The notes beneath the pieces were generated by a model. The model had not been told where the DNA came from, did no database searches, and saw only the letters and a list, made by a program, of their open reading frames with translations. The position numbers were made by a program, and so were the translations under genes. A stretch of 64,000 nt of DNA from Theropithecus gelada (taxonomy: Eukaryota; Chordata; Mammalia; Primates; Cercopithecidae), in assembly GCF_003255815.1 (NCBI RefSeq), contig NC_037680.1, positions 25,514,304 to 25,578,303 of the forward strand. Direction: 5' to 3'. Positions 1-12,418 of the stretch are shown here, piece after piece (position 1 is the stretch's first letter; each line of letters starts with the position of its first letter).

Positions 1-40
1 GATCTAATCAGAAGAGTCCTTTAAAATAAGGTGTAGTGGT

Positions 41-403
41 GCTATGGTCTGACTATGCTTGCCTTAAACTCACATGTTGAAATTCTAACCCGCAAGGTGA
101 TGGCATTAGGAGGTGGGGCTTTGGGGAAGTGATTAGGTCATGAGGTAGAGCCCTTATGATTGGGATGAGTGCCCTTGTGAAAGAGACTCTGGAGAGCCCA
201 CTGGCTCCTTCTGCCATGTGAGGTTAGAGTGAGAAGACAGTCATCTATAGACCAAGAAGTGTGCCCTCACCAGGCACCAAATCTGCTTGGACCTTGATCT
301 TGGATTTCCCAGCCCTCAGAACTGTGAGAAATACATTTCCATTGTTTATAAAACTCATACATCTTAGGGTCCTTTGATAGAGCAGCCCAATTGGACTAAG
401 ACA
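41..403 (+). repeat. MLT1/MST-type LTR (ERVL-MaLR)
   Basis: The block has the MaLR LTR layout: a 'ctatggtctga' start, the 'aggtggggctttggggaagtgattaggtcatgag' region, 'cttggatttcccagccctcagaactgtgagaaata' near the end, and a terminal 'ggactaagaca'. It is diverged and has no internal ERV sequence next to it, so it is a solo LTR of an ancient non-autonomous class III ERV. The exact subfamily (MLT1A or MSTD) is not certain by eye. Confidence 0.8.
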
Positions 404-1635
404 AATGGTGATACTCAAAAGAAGTCAGAGAGATTCTAAGCAGCAGAGATGCTCTCTTCTTGGCCTTGAAGAAGCAATAGCCACATTTCAGAGACAGTCA
501 CAAAACAGAATAGTGTGCAGCTCCTTGGAGTTGAGAGCTTCCGTCCTACAACTTTAAGCAAAGGAATCCTGGCAACAACCTTGGAAGAGATCAAATATGT
601 TTTAAAATACATTACTATACTCTCAAATCCCAATAGTATATATATAAAACACATGATAGAAATTCACGAAAATAGATTTGACACACATAAAACATTTAAT
701 AAAGTATTATTTTGCTCAGTTAGCCCTAAGGGGTAACTAGGTGGACTGAGATTATTGATACAGCTTTCCAGCATGCTTATAAGAGCACTTAATTTGCATA
801 TTAAAATAAATGTTCATTAAAATATCATAACTTAGAAGAAGGTCATTGCTTACTGTTGTATTTTTCTAAAGTGTCTGTGAAAATAGTGATTGTATTACAC
901 ATTTAATTGACATCTTATGCCCCAAAGGATTCCCTAGAACCACTGCAGCAATGTCCAAAAAGCAAACTACTTTTTTGACATCTCTCTCTCTAATTTTTAT
1001 TATGAAGTTTCTCTAGAAGTCATCAGCTGTATTATATTTTTGTGATGATTAATTCTTCCTTAATGTGATTTCTAAAAATAAGAAAGTGTGATGGATAGTG
1101 TGATTCTTTCAAATAGATCTAGTAGCTGTCATTGATAAAATCACTTAATTCACAATTCCAACATGAAGTGTAGTAAAATATAGTCATAAAATCTTCAAGT
1201 ATTTTTTAAAGACAGGAAACAAATTATATTCTAATAGTACAAAGCATAAGGGGTGGGATATGAGGCAAGAGGTAGAATATTAGCATTTCCAGTAAAATAT
1301 GTATAGTTTTTAAAGAAATTATAAATTCATAATACACACTTCAGAGAATAAAGCTTGACAAAATACTTCTGTTTGTTGAGACTATGCAGGAGTGAGCAAA
1401 TGGCATACTGCATGGGGATCAGAATGTTTTAAAAGAATGACAAATACTAACCTGAAGCTAGATATTACAACTTTCTCTAGGACAGAGCAGACTGATAATC
1501 TAAGAGGAAGCCATATAACTTTTCTCTTTGTTATCTTAATTCTGAAAAGTGAGCTTATCAGAATGACTTGTCTGGTTCTGATAAGGGGGTCTTTCTTCCC
1601 CTGTGCCTAAATAATTAAGGTAGAACTTTATGACC
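404..1635. other. Unassigned AT-rich DNA
   Basis: No coding region or recognisable repeat is visible. The short open frames here have no family resemblance and no supporting signals. Confidence 0.5.
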
Positions 1636-1725
1636 CACAGTGTGGTATGTGAACCTACAGTACTTGGAAGTTTGGTGGAAATAAAGAATCTTGTGCCCTG
1701 CCTTCAGCCTACTGAATCAAAATAT
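1636..1725 (+). repeat. MER5-like hAT fragment, left piece
   Basis: The order 'cttggaagtttggtggaaataaagaatcttgtgccctgcc...actgaatcaaaatat' resembles the 'aatctcaggccccacc...ctactgaatcagaatctg' core of MER5/Charlie-type elements. The match stops where the Tigger-type element begins. A similar piece resumes beyond that element, which suggests an interrupted copy. Confidence 0.5.
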
Positions 1726-2503
1726 AGTAGTTTCTAGGTATCCACGGGGCATTGTTTCCAGGACCTCTCATGGATACCAAAATCCACAGGTGTTCACCTC
1801 CCTCATATGAAATGGTATAGTAGAGTTGATTTTCGAACAAGAGGTTAGGGAAACTAACCTCCTATATAGTCAAAAACTTACCTATAACTTTTGATTCCCT
1901 CAAAACTTAACTACTAATAGCCTACCGTTGACCAAAAGCCTTACTGATAATGCACAGTCCAGTCAAATATATTTTGTATGTTATATGTATTATCTACTGT
2001 ATTTTTTTAATAAAGTGAGCTAGAGAAAGTAAAATGTCATTAAGAAAATCATAATAAAGAGAAAATATATTTAATATTAGTTAAGTGAAAATGGATCATC
2101 ATAAAGGTATTCATCTTTATTGTCTTCAAGTTAAGTAGGCTGAGGAGAAGAGGAAAAAGGAGGGGTTGGTCTTGCTGTCTCAATGGTGGCAGAGGCAAAA
2201 GAAAATCCACGTATAAGTGGACCTGCAGAGTTCAAACCCATGTAGTTTAAAGATCACTGTATTTGCATGTAACCTACACACATGCTCCTGCATACTTTAT
2301 ATCATTTCCAGATTACTTATAATACCTAATACAATGTGAGTGCTATGTAAATAGTTTTTATACTGTCTTGTTTAGAAAATTACAAGAAAAAAAAAGCTTG
2401 TACATCATCAGTATAGATGCAAGTTTTTTCCAAATATTTTTGATCATTAATTGGTTGAATCCATAGATACAGAACCCACAGATGCACAGGGGGCCAACTA
2501 TAT
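1726..2503. mobile_element. Tigger-type (TcMar) DNA transposon copy
   Basis: The left end reads 'ggtatccacggggcattgtttccagg' and the right end 'ttggttgaatccatagatacagaacccacagatgcaca', ending in 'gggggccaactat'. These are the facing termini of a Tigger-family element. The subterminal 'ttacttataatacctaatacaatgtgagtgctatgtaaatag' segment, typical of this group, is also present. About 780 bp remain. No transposase frame survives. The exact subfamily is uncertain. Confidence 0.65.
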
Positions 2504-2542
2504 GTATTTCCATAAAATTCCTGGGTGCCCTGCAACCACTGT

Positions 2543-2737
2543 AGAACAGGGGCTGTAAATCCTGATTGTCCACTAGAATTACTAAAGACTTAAACCATAA
2601 AACAAAACAACAAAAAACAGCAAAAATCTTTATGATGTTCCAGTCCCATATAATTGGTCTGGAGGTAGGTACTGACATCTAGATATTCTTAAGTCCTGCC
2701 AGGTGATTCTAATGGGCAGCAATATTAAGAATAATTG
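2543..2737 (+). repeat. MER5-like hAT fragment, right piece
   Basis: The end 'ttcttaagtcctgccaggtgattctaatgggcagc' matches the MER5/Charlie 3' part ('ccccaggtgattctaatgtgcagcc'). It may be the continuation of the piece at 1636-1725, split by the Tigger-type insertion, or an adjacent independent copy. Confidence 0.5.
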
Positions 2738-3341
2738 TTCATGACCTGCTAGGTGCATACCTCAGTTATTTCCACGTATGTTTCCCTTTTAGAGACTGAA
2801 TTCCTGCGCTTGAATCATAATGCTAAATTAGAGCCTCATTACTTTGCACAGAGCCCAGAATACAAACAAACATGAACTTCAAGTACTACCTTTCTTAGGA
2901 TTTCCCTTTGCCTTACTTTTCTTGTCTATCAGGAACTGAAGTTATCATTATTCCTGAAATTAACAGCAATCCTAGAATAGAGTCATATATTTCCAAACAC
3001 TGCCTACACCATAGACTTTCTCTCGCTATCTGTATACAAAATCTGGAAAAGAAGAACTCCAGGCTCTGGCCCTAAGAGGTCCTTCTCATGCCCATTCTTC
3101 TGTAACTAACTTAGAAATCTATTCCATGGGCTGGCAATGACAATCTACTTTGTACCTCTCTTCTATGTTTTTGGGTTTTTAAATTCTATTTTCTTAAATT
3201 TCGGAGAATTGGTTGTAAATCACATCATTGCCAATTATTTTACATGCATTAATCACTTTATTAATCACTGCAACAGAAGTCTATTTATTGTTGGCACTGG
3301 TTTGGAAATCAAGAACTTACATGAAAATTGATACTTCTTTG
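2738..3341. other. Unassigned DNA
   Basis: No gene or named repeat was recognised. Confidence 0.4.
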
Positions 3342-3346
3342 ATCAT

Positions 3347-3892
3347 TGTGATGGGTACTATTGAGTGTCAACTTGATTAGATTGAAAGATACAAAGCACT
3401 GTTCCTAGGTGTGTCTGTAAGGGTGTTGCCAAAGGAGATTAACATTTGAGTCAGTGGACTGGGAGAGGTAGACCCACCCACAATCTGGGTGGGTACAATC
3501 TAATCAGCTGCCAATGTGGCCAGAATAAAAGCAGGCAGAACATAATAGTACTAGACTGCCTAAGGCTTCTGGCCTCTATCATTCTCCCCTGTTGGATATT
3601 TCTTGCTCCCAAACATTGGACCTTAAGTTTTCAGCTTTTGGACTTTTGGACCTACACCTGTGATTTGCCAGGGGCTTTCAGGTCTTCAGTCACAGACTGA
3701 AGTCTGCACTGTCAGCTTCCCTACTTTTGAGATTTTAAGACTCGCACTGGCTTCCTTGCTCCTCATTTTGCAGACGGCCTATTGTGGGTCTTCACCTAGT
3801 GATAGTATGAGTCAATGTTCCTCAATAAACTCTTTTTCATATATACATCTATCCTATTACTCCTCACCCTCTATAGAACACTGACTAGTACA
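3347..3892 (+). repeat. ERVL-type (class III) solo LTR
   Basis: The 546-bp element begins TG and ends CA. It is flanked by the 5-bp direct repeat 'atcat' (3342-3346 and 3893-3897), the TSD length expected of ERVL. The body has the common pattern 'tgagtgtcaacttgattagattgaaagata' followed by 'ggtgttgccaaaggagattaacatttgagtcagtggactgg'. It ends with 'ctgactagtaca', just after an AATAAA polyadenylation signal in 'cctcaataaactc'. The family is probably MLT2-like, but the name is not certain. Confidence 0.75.
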
Positions 3893-4205
3893 ATCATCAA
3901 TAAAATTAACTACATGATGCTGTATTTTAAAATAATTTATTTACATGAATCTCATTCTTCAGTCTACTGCAAGTGTTCATTTCTTGCAGGCAAAGAAAAT
4001 ATATACACCCTATTTTAAAATGTTTATTTCTATTTCAAGATAATTTGATCAAGTTATTTTGTAATGAAATATATTTTTACACCCATGAATATTTAAAACA
4101 TATCACTTAAATTTTTTAACCCATTGATAATAAAACTTTGAATATTATTCTCTCCATAAACTTGCTGAACAATTTTATTTAACTCATATCATTCTACAAT
4201 TAATC

Positions 4206-4487
4206 CTTTTTTTTTTTCACGCTGTCCCCCAGTCTGGAGTGTAGTGGCACGATCTTGGCTCACAGCAACCTCCGTCTCCTGGGTTCAAGCGATTCTCATG
4301 CCTCAACCTCCCAAGTAGTTGGGATTACGGCATGCACCACCATGCTTGACTAATTTTTGTATTTTTACAAGAGTCAGGGTTTCTCCATGTTGGCCAGGCT
4401 GGTCTCGAACTCCTGACCTCAGATGATCTGCCTGCCTCGGCCTCCTAAAGTGCTGGGATTACAGGCGTGAGCCCCCATGGCTGGCTA
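4206..4487 (-). repeat. Alu (AluS-like), minus strand
   Basis: This is a full-length reverse-oriented Alu: a poly-T head, then the complement of the right and left arms, ending near 'ggctggc'. The flanks 'attctacaattaatc' (4191-4205) and 'attctacaactaatc' (4488-4502) form a 15-bp TSD with one mismatch. Confidence 0.95.
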
Positions 4488-4502
4488 ATTCTACAACTAA
4501 TC

Positions 4503-5474
4503 TAACCATACCCCTTTCAGATGAGTTTAGATAAGTGCATTTCTTCATAGGATAATCTTGGTTGGACATCTCAACTCAATTCTACAAACATGTTTTGAAT
4601 GCTTTTTAAGCATGCCTGCATTAATACATGTGTACAGCATTCCATGTGTGAAGCATTCTGAGACCTCTGCAGCTTCCATCAGTACTTAGGCAAAAGAAAT
4701 CTGAAATGTAGGGCAAGGGTGAGGAAGACACTGAGTGGACGATAAACAAAATAGTTGTAGGGGTGATGCAGGAAAATAGAATATATAGTGTTTTGTGTTT
4801 TGCACAAGTCTCAGGAGAAGTTTTTTTCCGGAATAAAAGAGAGGAACTGGATAACTGAGACTGGGTCAGAGGAAGTAGTAATTCCTGTATGTATTTTGTT
4901 TGAGTGGTAAGACAGTTTGAATGCTTCAGAAGGGATTCCCCTGAGATACTGGATGATTGCATTGTGATTCTGTCTGATTGGCCCATTTATGGAAACACAC
5001 ACAGATACACACACAAAAACCCATTCCATTATGCCAGATGCTAAGGCTGACTCAGAAATTAGAGAAAAAATGAGCCTACATAAGTAATGTGTTAGTGTCT
5101 TTTACTTACAAGAGGCTGCAAAGAAGGCACTGATGATGTGGAGTCAGCAAGATAAATGAATCACCCTCCCTGCCTTTTAGAGTTTCCTCACTTAGGGAGT
5201 AAGATCCATAAAAAAAGATACCCAGTAACTTAAAATAACTTATGATAGCAAATACAATTGTATTGTATGGAGAGTAAACATGAATTTTTGTGGATATCTC
5301 TATCAAAAGTGATAGAATTTAGATTAGATACTAAATCCAACTATCAATCTTTTCCCTGTAAAACTCTAAAGCTTTGTGGTTGCTGGTGCATTAGTAGAAG
5401 GCTGAGAATACCTGCATAGTAAGTAATCAAAATTCTAGCACTGATATTTTTGAATCTTCTATTTTAAAAGGGAC
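4503..5474. other. Unassigned DNA
   Basis: There are several open frames of 60-120 codons on the minus strand at 4621-5306. None shows a domain, signal peptide or splice context. A short CA-rich run lies at about 4996-5013. Confidence 0.4.
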
Positions 5475-5705
5475 ATTGGATCAGATTATCTGGGTTTGAC
5501 AAATGCATCACTTATTAGTTGTATGTGCGTGGGCAAGTTTCTTAATATATGTGGGCCTAAGTTTGTTCATTTTTAAATTAGACATATTGATAGTATATTA
5601 ATAGCAGCAACTTCTTGGGATCTTTCTAAGGTTAAATGATTATCATATATAAAAAGCTTAGAATTATACCTGGCATATAGTACAGGTTACAGAAAATACT
5701 TTATA
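5475..5705 (+). repeat. MIR-family SINE
   Basis: The diverged MIR order is visible: 'cttattagttgtatgtgcgtgggcaagtttcttaatat', then 'ctaagtttgttcattttta', then 'aggttaaatgatt', and finally 'cttagaattatacctggcatatagtaca'. It is old and has no TSD. Confidence 0.7.
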
Positions 5706-7157
5706 TTACTATTATCAGGTTGAAATAATAAATCATGTATTAACACTGCCATCTTAATTATTACTCCTTCATACAGCCCCTGCCCCCAAATTTTGGTAAT
5801 ATATTCTGAAAATTATTTTCTTATAAACACTAAAACTACTAACTACTGATAACTAATGCTTCTGAATAATGTTCTCATAATTTTCAGTATTTCTCTAAAC
5901 AAATCTCATTGCAAAGACATAATACTCTTTATATTAAAATTAAATTTCAATTAAAATATTATAAATGTACATGAGGAGTAATCAGTCAAACACAGATCTG
6001 GCATGATTAACATATTGATACCTGAGGTGGAAACTCAAATAAATTAAGACAAACTGAGAAACAAAAATGAAGGAAGTATAAAAGTAAAACCAATATAAAT
6101 AAATCAAAGTTCTGAAAGTTTTAGGATTTCTTATTTCAAAGACTCAGGCTCAACAATACAGAATGCAGACTAGTGGTTATGCTTTGGGGCGTAACAGAAG
6201 AAAAAGAAAAAGGAAATTCTCATAATTTATCCATGCAGATCCTGCCCTTTCTGACACCTTAAAAGCCTCTAACAGTTTTTCCTAATGTACATTCTTGGGT
6301 AATGCTGCAATAGTACAACTGGGATCTTTAGTTTTGAAGACCCATATTTTATCCCAGTTTTCTTTGGGTCAAGAATAGTATGGAGGATGAATTAACCTCA
6401 TGACAAACCACACTATCAAAAGGTGGAAATAGAAGGCCGTCTTGCAAAATGCATGAGCTATAGAAATGCCACAGATAAACTTGGTGAACAACTCATAAAA
6501 CCAGGGAATTTTAACATGAGCTAAGGGTGTTTTGAAGAAAGCAGATGAAAAGTGGAGTAATATCTCACATGATTTAGAAAAATGGTTGCAATCCAATATA
6601 CTAATAGGTATTTTCATCAACCCTGATGGCAGTGAGTGATGTAGCAGTTGAAAGAATGAAACCTTCATTTTAAGGCTTCACATACACAACCTCCCATGTG
6701 TCTAACACTTGAAATTAAGAAACCATAGGCCAAATCTTTATTCTGGCTTCTCTTTTTTTCATTAGTTGGTCTGTTGCACATCTAAACTACCATAGGTAAT
6801 GCCTGCTTGGCCTTACATTTCACTGGGAAATGTATTTGCTATCCTTTTATATCCTTACTAAAGAAAGGTAAAAAAGGAAAAAAGAGTTTAGATTAAATGT
6901 TCCCGTAATAGTTTTTTCCTAGGTGGTCCTTTCAAAGCTCAGGATCTTTTAGTAACCAAGGTTTACACCTTACTTCTGGTGTGTCAGGTGTAGCTCTTCT
7001 TTGCTTCTCATGTCTTCTTCATTACAGGATCCAGGCTGAAGGAGCAATTCCTTTTTATGACATATTCGATTTCATGGGTGTGCCTCATAGAAATGGGCTA
7101 CAAAAGTTAATGCCAAACAGAGAGAGTCACCTTCACTCACCCAGCAATAGGAAGAAG
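5706..7157. other. Unassigned DNA, possible old ERV-related segment at 6660-7157
   Basis: No gene was recognised. The part next to the LTR (about 6660-7157, including 'cctaggtggtcctttcaaagctcaggatcttttagt') has the feel of a dispersed repeat and could be internal sequence of a MaLR or ERVL element. I cannot name it. Confidence 0.3.
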
Positions 7158-7702
7158 TGGTGATTAATTTAATGTATCAACTTGACTGGGCTAAGGGATG
7201 CCCAGATAGCTGGTAAAACATTATTTCTGGGACTGCCTGCAAGAGCGTGTTTTAGAAGAAATTAGCCTTTGAGTTGGTAGATTGAGTAGGGAAGATCGCC
7301 TTCATCAAGGTGAGCAGGCATGGTACAATCCACTGAGGGCCTGAATGGAACAAAAAGTGAAGGAAGGGCACATTATCTCTCTTTCTTCTTGAGCTGGGAT
7401 ACCCATCTTCTCCTGGTTTGGGACATCACAGCTCCTGGATTTGGGGACTTTGAATTCTGGGAATTCTACCAGAGGCTTCCCAGTTCTTAGGCCTTCAGAC
7501 TCTGACTGAATTTCTACGGTTCTGCCTCTTCCTACACCTTAGTTACATTACAGTTGAATTATTCAGCTTTCCTCATTCTTCAGCTTGCCAACAGCAGAGA
7601 GGGGAATTTCTCTGGCCTCTGTAATCACGCAAGACAATTCTCATAATAAATCTATTTTTAAATGTATAGATTCTGTTTCCATGGAGAACTCTGACTAATA
7701 CA
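7158..7702 (+). repeat. ERVL-type LTR
   Basis: This is related to the LTR at 3347-3892. It starts 'tggtgattaatttaatgtatcaacttgactgggctaagg' and ends 'ctctgactaataca', with an upstream 'cataataaatc' polyadenylation signal. A short direct repeat 'gaag' flanks it. The length (about 545 bp) matches the first copy. It is more diverged, so the call rests on the ends and the shared pattern. Confidence 0.7.
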
Positions 7703-9026
7703 GAAGATATGTATAATTCAACTACTGAATGAAAGTGAATGACTAAAAACAATAATATAAATTTATCATAGCTTACCCTCTTGGTCATTTAAGTACATTT
7801 GCTTTCTACCTGTACACATAATAAACACATCTTTCCCCAAATAAGACACCTCAAAAAGTCTCAATCAATCATGACATTAGACTCAAGTTCAGAGTCTTAT
7901 GCATAATTACAGTACTTATAAGTCTTCCGTTTTATTGCTACTTCGTGTTAGGATATCAAAATTGCAGACAAATGTGTAGTTGAGATGGTGTAACTCTCAA
8001 AACAAAGAAAACATATAGAAGCATCCATAATTAACATAAAATTAAAAACCCAAACTGTCCAGATTTGGTGACAAATTATATCTGAATCTTTTATCTGTGA
8101 GGATTTGGAAATTAATAATACATATAGTAGGCTAAGCATTGATCAAATACCTTTTTACAGATAATCTTACAAAAGTGAAACTGTTTTAGATGTTAAAAAG
8201 TGCATGCACTGTGCCACCTAACAGATGTTTCATAGAAATAGAAGAACATTCAGATCTGGATTAAATGAATCTTGTTTCTAGTAAAGGAACTGCAGAATTC
8301 TCTCATTCCTGCACCAGCTGCCTGAGCCATTAACAATGTTAGCAGCTAATGGAAAAGGTGACTTAGAAGCATGATTCTGTTGGGAGCACCTGTGGGGCTT
8401 ATTCTACCCTTGATAACCACTACTAAATATAGTCTTCACAGTTCTGAACATAAATTGAATGTAGAATCCAACAAAAGAGCACACCTAATTATATCAAATT
8501 AGCATCCAAGTGTATGTAATCATGGAGTTTAGACCAGAGTTATTAAGCTGTCCTTTGTAGCACAGTGGTAACAATTGAAAATGATCCCATAGTATAATGT
8601 AAGGGGTTTTATGAATGCACGATAGCATCCTTTATAATGTTTGGATGCTAGATGCTGACACTGGAGTTTTATAGAATATTTTCACATAAGCAGGGCTGAG
8701 AGGATAAATCAGGCTTCATCTTTTCCAAGTACTTTCTGATCATTTTAAACTTTGCCATCTGACAAAGTTTGTATTTTTATGGCAATTCCAGATTTAGAGG
8801 ATTGGAAGCAGGAGTATCACCAATAGAGATAGTGTTTACACCATCCGGATCTTCAAAAACAAAAATCATAATAAAAATAACAGTTCTCTAAAGATCCCAA
8901 AGTTAAAATGTGGCCGCAACCAATTCTCCCCATATGACAAAGGAAAAAACTGTTTCTGAATAAATACTGTAGAAAGAGAAGGAATAAGACCAATAAGTCT
9001 GACTTACTGTTGCAACCAGCATCTTA
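7703..9026. other. Unassigned DNA
   Basis: No coding region or repeat was recognised with confidence. Confidence 0.4.
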
Positions 9027-9415
9027 TTTTTTATTTTTTTAATTGCAAGCTTTATTTTAGATTCAGAGAGTACACGTACAGATTTGTTGTAAGGGTATAT
9101 TAGGTGATACTGAGGTTTGGGGTATGACTGAACCCATCACCCAGGTAGTGAGCACAGTACCAAATAGGTAGTTTTTCAAACCTTACCCCACACTCTCTTC
9201 CCGTTCTTATAGTTCTCAGTGTGTGTTGTTCCATCTTTATGTCCACATGTACCTAATGTTCAGTTACCACTTATAAGTGAGAATATGCTGCATTTGGTTT
9301 TTTGTTTCTTAATTAATTCAGTTTGAATAATGGCCTCTGGCTGCATGCATGTTGCTGCAAAGAGCACAATTTTGTTCTTTTTTTATGGCTGTGTAGCATT
9401 TCATGGCAACACACA
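9027..9415 (-). mobile_element. L1 3' end fragment, minus strand
   Basis: The complement of the primate L1 3' end is visible. A T-rich head is followed by 'cttattttagattcagagagtac', 'catcacccaggtagtgagcacagtacc', 'cacttataagtgagaatatgctg' and 'catttcatgg'. It is strongly 5'-truncated (about 390 bp) and diverged, of L1PB/L1MA age. The Alu at 9436 inserted just downstream. Confidence 0.8.
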
Positions 9416-9435
9416 TCTTTAAATAAATACCTACA

Positions 9436-9749
9436 GGCCAGGCACGGTGATTCATGCCTGTAATCCTAGCATTTTGGGAGGCCAAGGTGGGCAGATCATC
9501 TGAGGTCAGGAGTTCCAGATCAGCCTGGTCAACATGGAGAAACCCCATTACTACTAAAAATACAAAAATTAGCTGGGCGTGTTGGCGCACAACTGTTATT
9601 CCAGCTACTCGGGAGACTGAGGCAAGAGAATCGCTTGAACCCCAGAGGCGGAGACTGCAGTGAACTGAGATTGTGCCACTGCCCTCCAGCCTGGGCAACA
9701 AGAGCAAAACTTCGTCTCAATAACAATAATAATAATAATATTAATAAAT
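9436..9749 (+). repeat. Alu, plus strand, with TSD
   Basis: Complete dimeric Alu starting 'ggccaggcacggtg' and ending in an AAT-rich tail. A perfect 15-bp TSD 'aaataaatacctaca' lies at 9421-9435 and 9750-9764. The open frames across it are Alu-derived and not genes. Confidence 0.96.
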
Positions 9750-9764
9750 AAATAAATACCTACA

Positions 9765-10158
9765 TCACTTATGGTGATGTGCCTGTGACACTGTCTCATA
9801 GTTTTTACCTGTGCATAGGGCAATTCTAAACCAATTGAAAGATAAAAAGAACTAGGGTCTCCTGTTCCTGAAACTTTAGCGGAACAAAGGAAAACCAGGG
9901 CCATAGGCTGGGACACCTTCTGACATCTTGATATTGATAACACTGTATTGCTCTTGTCTCTGTGATTTCATTAATCAATCAATTAAACCAGAATTGAATT
10001 ATATAATGTTTCCATAAACACCAGTACAGGATATGTGCTAATGATGAATCCACAATATAGCTTTTCCTCTTAAAAATAATCACCTTTAGATAGCCAATGA
10101 ATGTACTTGACCTCAAGAGGATCACTTATGAATTCTTGGATGATCCACAAAATTTAGG
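9765..10158. other. Unassigned DNA
   Basis: Nothing recognised between the Alu TSD and the MaLR fragment. Confidence 0.4.
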
Positions 10159-10340
10159 TCTGATATGCTTTGGATCTGTGTCCCTACCCATCTCATGTCG
10201 AATTGTAATCCTCAGTGTTGGAGGTGGGACCTGGTGGGAGATGATGGGATTATGGGGGTGATTTTTCATGGTTTAACACCATCCCCTTTGGTGGACTTGT
10301 GGCCATGGTGTCTGGTTGAGTTTCATCTCATTCTTTTGTC
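10159..10340 (+). repeat. MST/THE1-type LTR, 5' part
   Basis: 'tgatatgctttggatctgtgtccctacccatctcatgtcgaattgtaatcc' followed by 'gttggaggtgggacctggtgggagatgatgg' is the 5' half of a MaLR LTR. The 3' half is missing or too diverged to see. Confidence 0.75.
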
Positions 10341-10704
10341 ACAGCTCTCCATAACCATGAGACATAAACATACATAGAAAAAAAAACAATGATGTCATCA
10401 CTTCTAAAGTATTTCATTGTCTCCTTTATCCTTCTTTAAGTGTAAAATTTTGAATACCTTAAAAATATCTGCAAGTGAAAGTGAGATACTAAAAGCCCAA
10501 AGAGATTATAAAATAATTCCTTGAATTATTTTACAAAGAAATTTAACATTCTTAACTAATTATAAGATGGTTTGGGTCACTTTGAAAAAAATCCTGCATA
10601 AATTATTTGGTCCAAATCTTTCATGACCACAGATAAACTGACAGAGTCATTGAGATATTTGACTTGAGCTGAGAAAAGTGAAATTTATATGGCAGCATAG
10701 AGAC

Positions 10705-11006
10705 TTTTTTTTTTTTTTTTTTTTTTTGAGATGGAGTGTCTCTCTGTCACCAGGCTGAAGTGCGGTGGTGCAAACTCGGCTCACTGCAAACTCCACCTCC
10801 CAGGTTCAAGTGATTCTCCTGCCTCAGCCTCCTGACTAGCTGGGACTACAGGTGCACGCAATCACACCCAACTAATTTTTGTATTTTTAGTAGAGATGGG
10901 ATTTCATCATATTGGCCAGGATGGTCTTGATCTCTTGACTTCTCGATCCACTTGGCTCGGCCTCCCAAAGTGCTGGGATTACAGGTGTGAGCCACAGCCC
11001 CCAGCC
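10705..11006 (-). repeat. Alu, minus strand
   Basis: Reverse-oriented full-length Alu with a T run of about 23 and both arms. It ends at '...cccccagcc'. The TSD is short or decayed ('gagac' on both sides is the best candidate). Confidence 0.94.
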
Positions 11007-12418
11007 GAGACCAATATTTAACACATATATTCTGTCTTTAATTTATGTAATCCTTCAACCTCAGTATTGGCATACTCCCTTTTGCCTCCAAACATGGTAG
11101 CTTGAAAACTGAAGGAAATTCTTGACAACAAAAAATGTTTAATTATCCAAAAGCAATGCCTCCAATACCTCATTCTAGCAAAACATAGTCTTTAAAAATT
11201 CAAGATGGTACTCTAATTCATCATACGATGTAAAATGGCCATCTTTACTTACCGAAGTTTATATATAACATGAATCAATTCTGTCTAATTATATGACTTG
11301 GAGCTTTAACTGAATCTCTAAGGCCAAAGTATCACTGATAGGTTATCTAAAATGCACCAACCAATTTTTATCAACTTTCTGGTCAACTTTCAAGACAGTC
11401 TTTACAAACAATTAAAAGTTACAATTACTCGTTGAAAGCCAGATACTCTGCTGAGAACACTCAATTGAGGAAAAAACAGTCTCTATTTTTGGAGAGTGGT
11501 GGCCTAGTGCAGAAAAATTTATAGGTACATTTGTTCGCACACATCCTATATCATGGGACTTAGTGTTTCTTTAAAAATTCTATTGTTGCTGCAAATAATT
11601 CTCAGTGTTTGGATTGTGAGAACAAAATATGCAGCATGTGGCAGAGTTCAAGAATCAATAGTTTTCAAAAAAGTGAGGTGACTTACTGGAATGAAGAGTG
11701 GAAAAATCAAAGTCATAGAAGCTGAAAAATGCATAGTATTAGAGAAAAGAAGCAAGTATTTGTTCTTTATAGAGCATGTAGCAGGGAAGAGGCAGGAATG
11801 TAGAACATTCGATATGGGCTTTAAAAGGGCCACTAGTTTAAATCTTATTTGAGCTAGGAAAAGCATGTTTTGTAGAAAATATCTCTCTGATGACTAAAAG
11901 AAAATTTATTGGGAGAAGAGTGTTAGGATCAGTAAGCCTCTGTAATAATATATTCTATAATAGAATGCCTCAAACACTGTGGAATTTTCTCTCCCTTTCA
12001 TGTTACAGTGCAGGGCAGGTGTTCCTGAGAAAACTGGGAAGTGGGGATGGCTCTGCCACATTCAGAGACACAGGCTGACAGCAGCTTTTCCATCATCAAT
12101 ATTTGGCTTTCAGTGGCAGAATAATCATCACTTTCTACCTCATGGGAAGGGTTTGGTGCAGGGGAGGAGCAGGAAGGAATACACACGGGAATTTTTATGG
12201 AAATAGGAATGTGGCAAATATCACATCCACACACACTCCATTGAAGAGAGAGCTTAGTCATGTAGCCAGATTTAACTGAAGAGGAGGCTGGAAATTGAGC
12301 TGTCTGGCTGGGCAGTTACATCTCAGATACAACTCAATTGCCATGGTAGAAAAAGATCACAGATTATCCTGGACAATTAGCAGCCTGCATCACAGTTCTA
12401 ATGTCTCCTCTCTCTCTC
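11007..12418. other. Unassigned DNA
   Basis: No gene was recognised. Several overlapping frames at 11890-12261 on both strands lack any support. Confidence 0.4.

Noticed and set aside
4621..5029. 121- and 72-codon overlapping frames
   Set aside because: No domain, no coding bias that I can see, and no promoter or splice context.
9318..9943. Several 65-129-codon frames on the minus strand
   Set aside because: They are translations of the antisense strand of an Alu and flanking L1, a well-known false positive.
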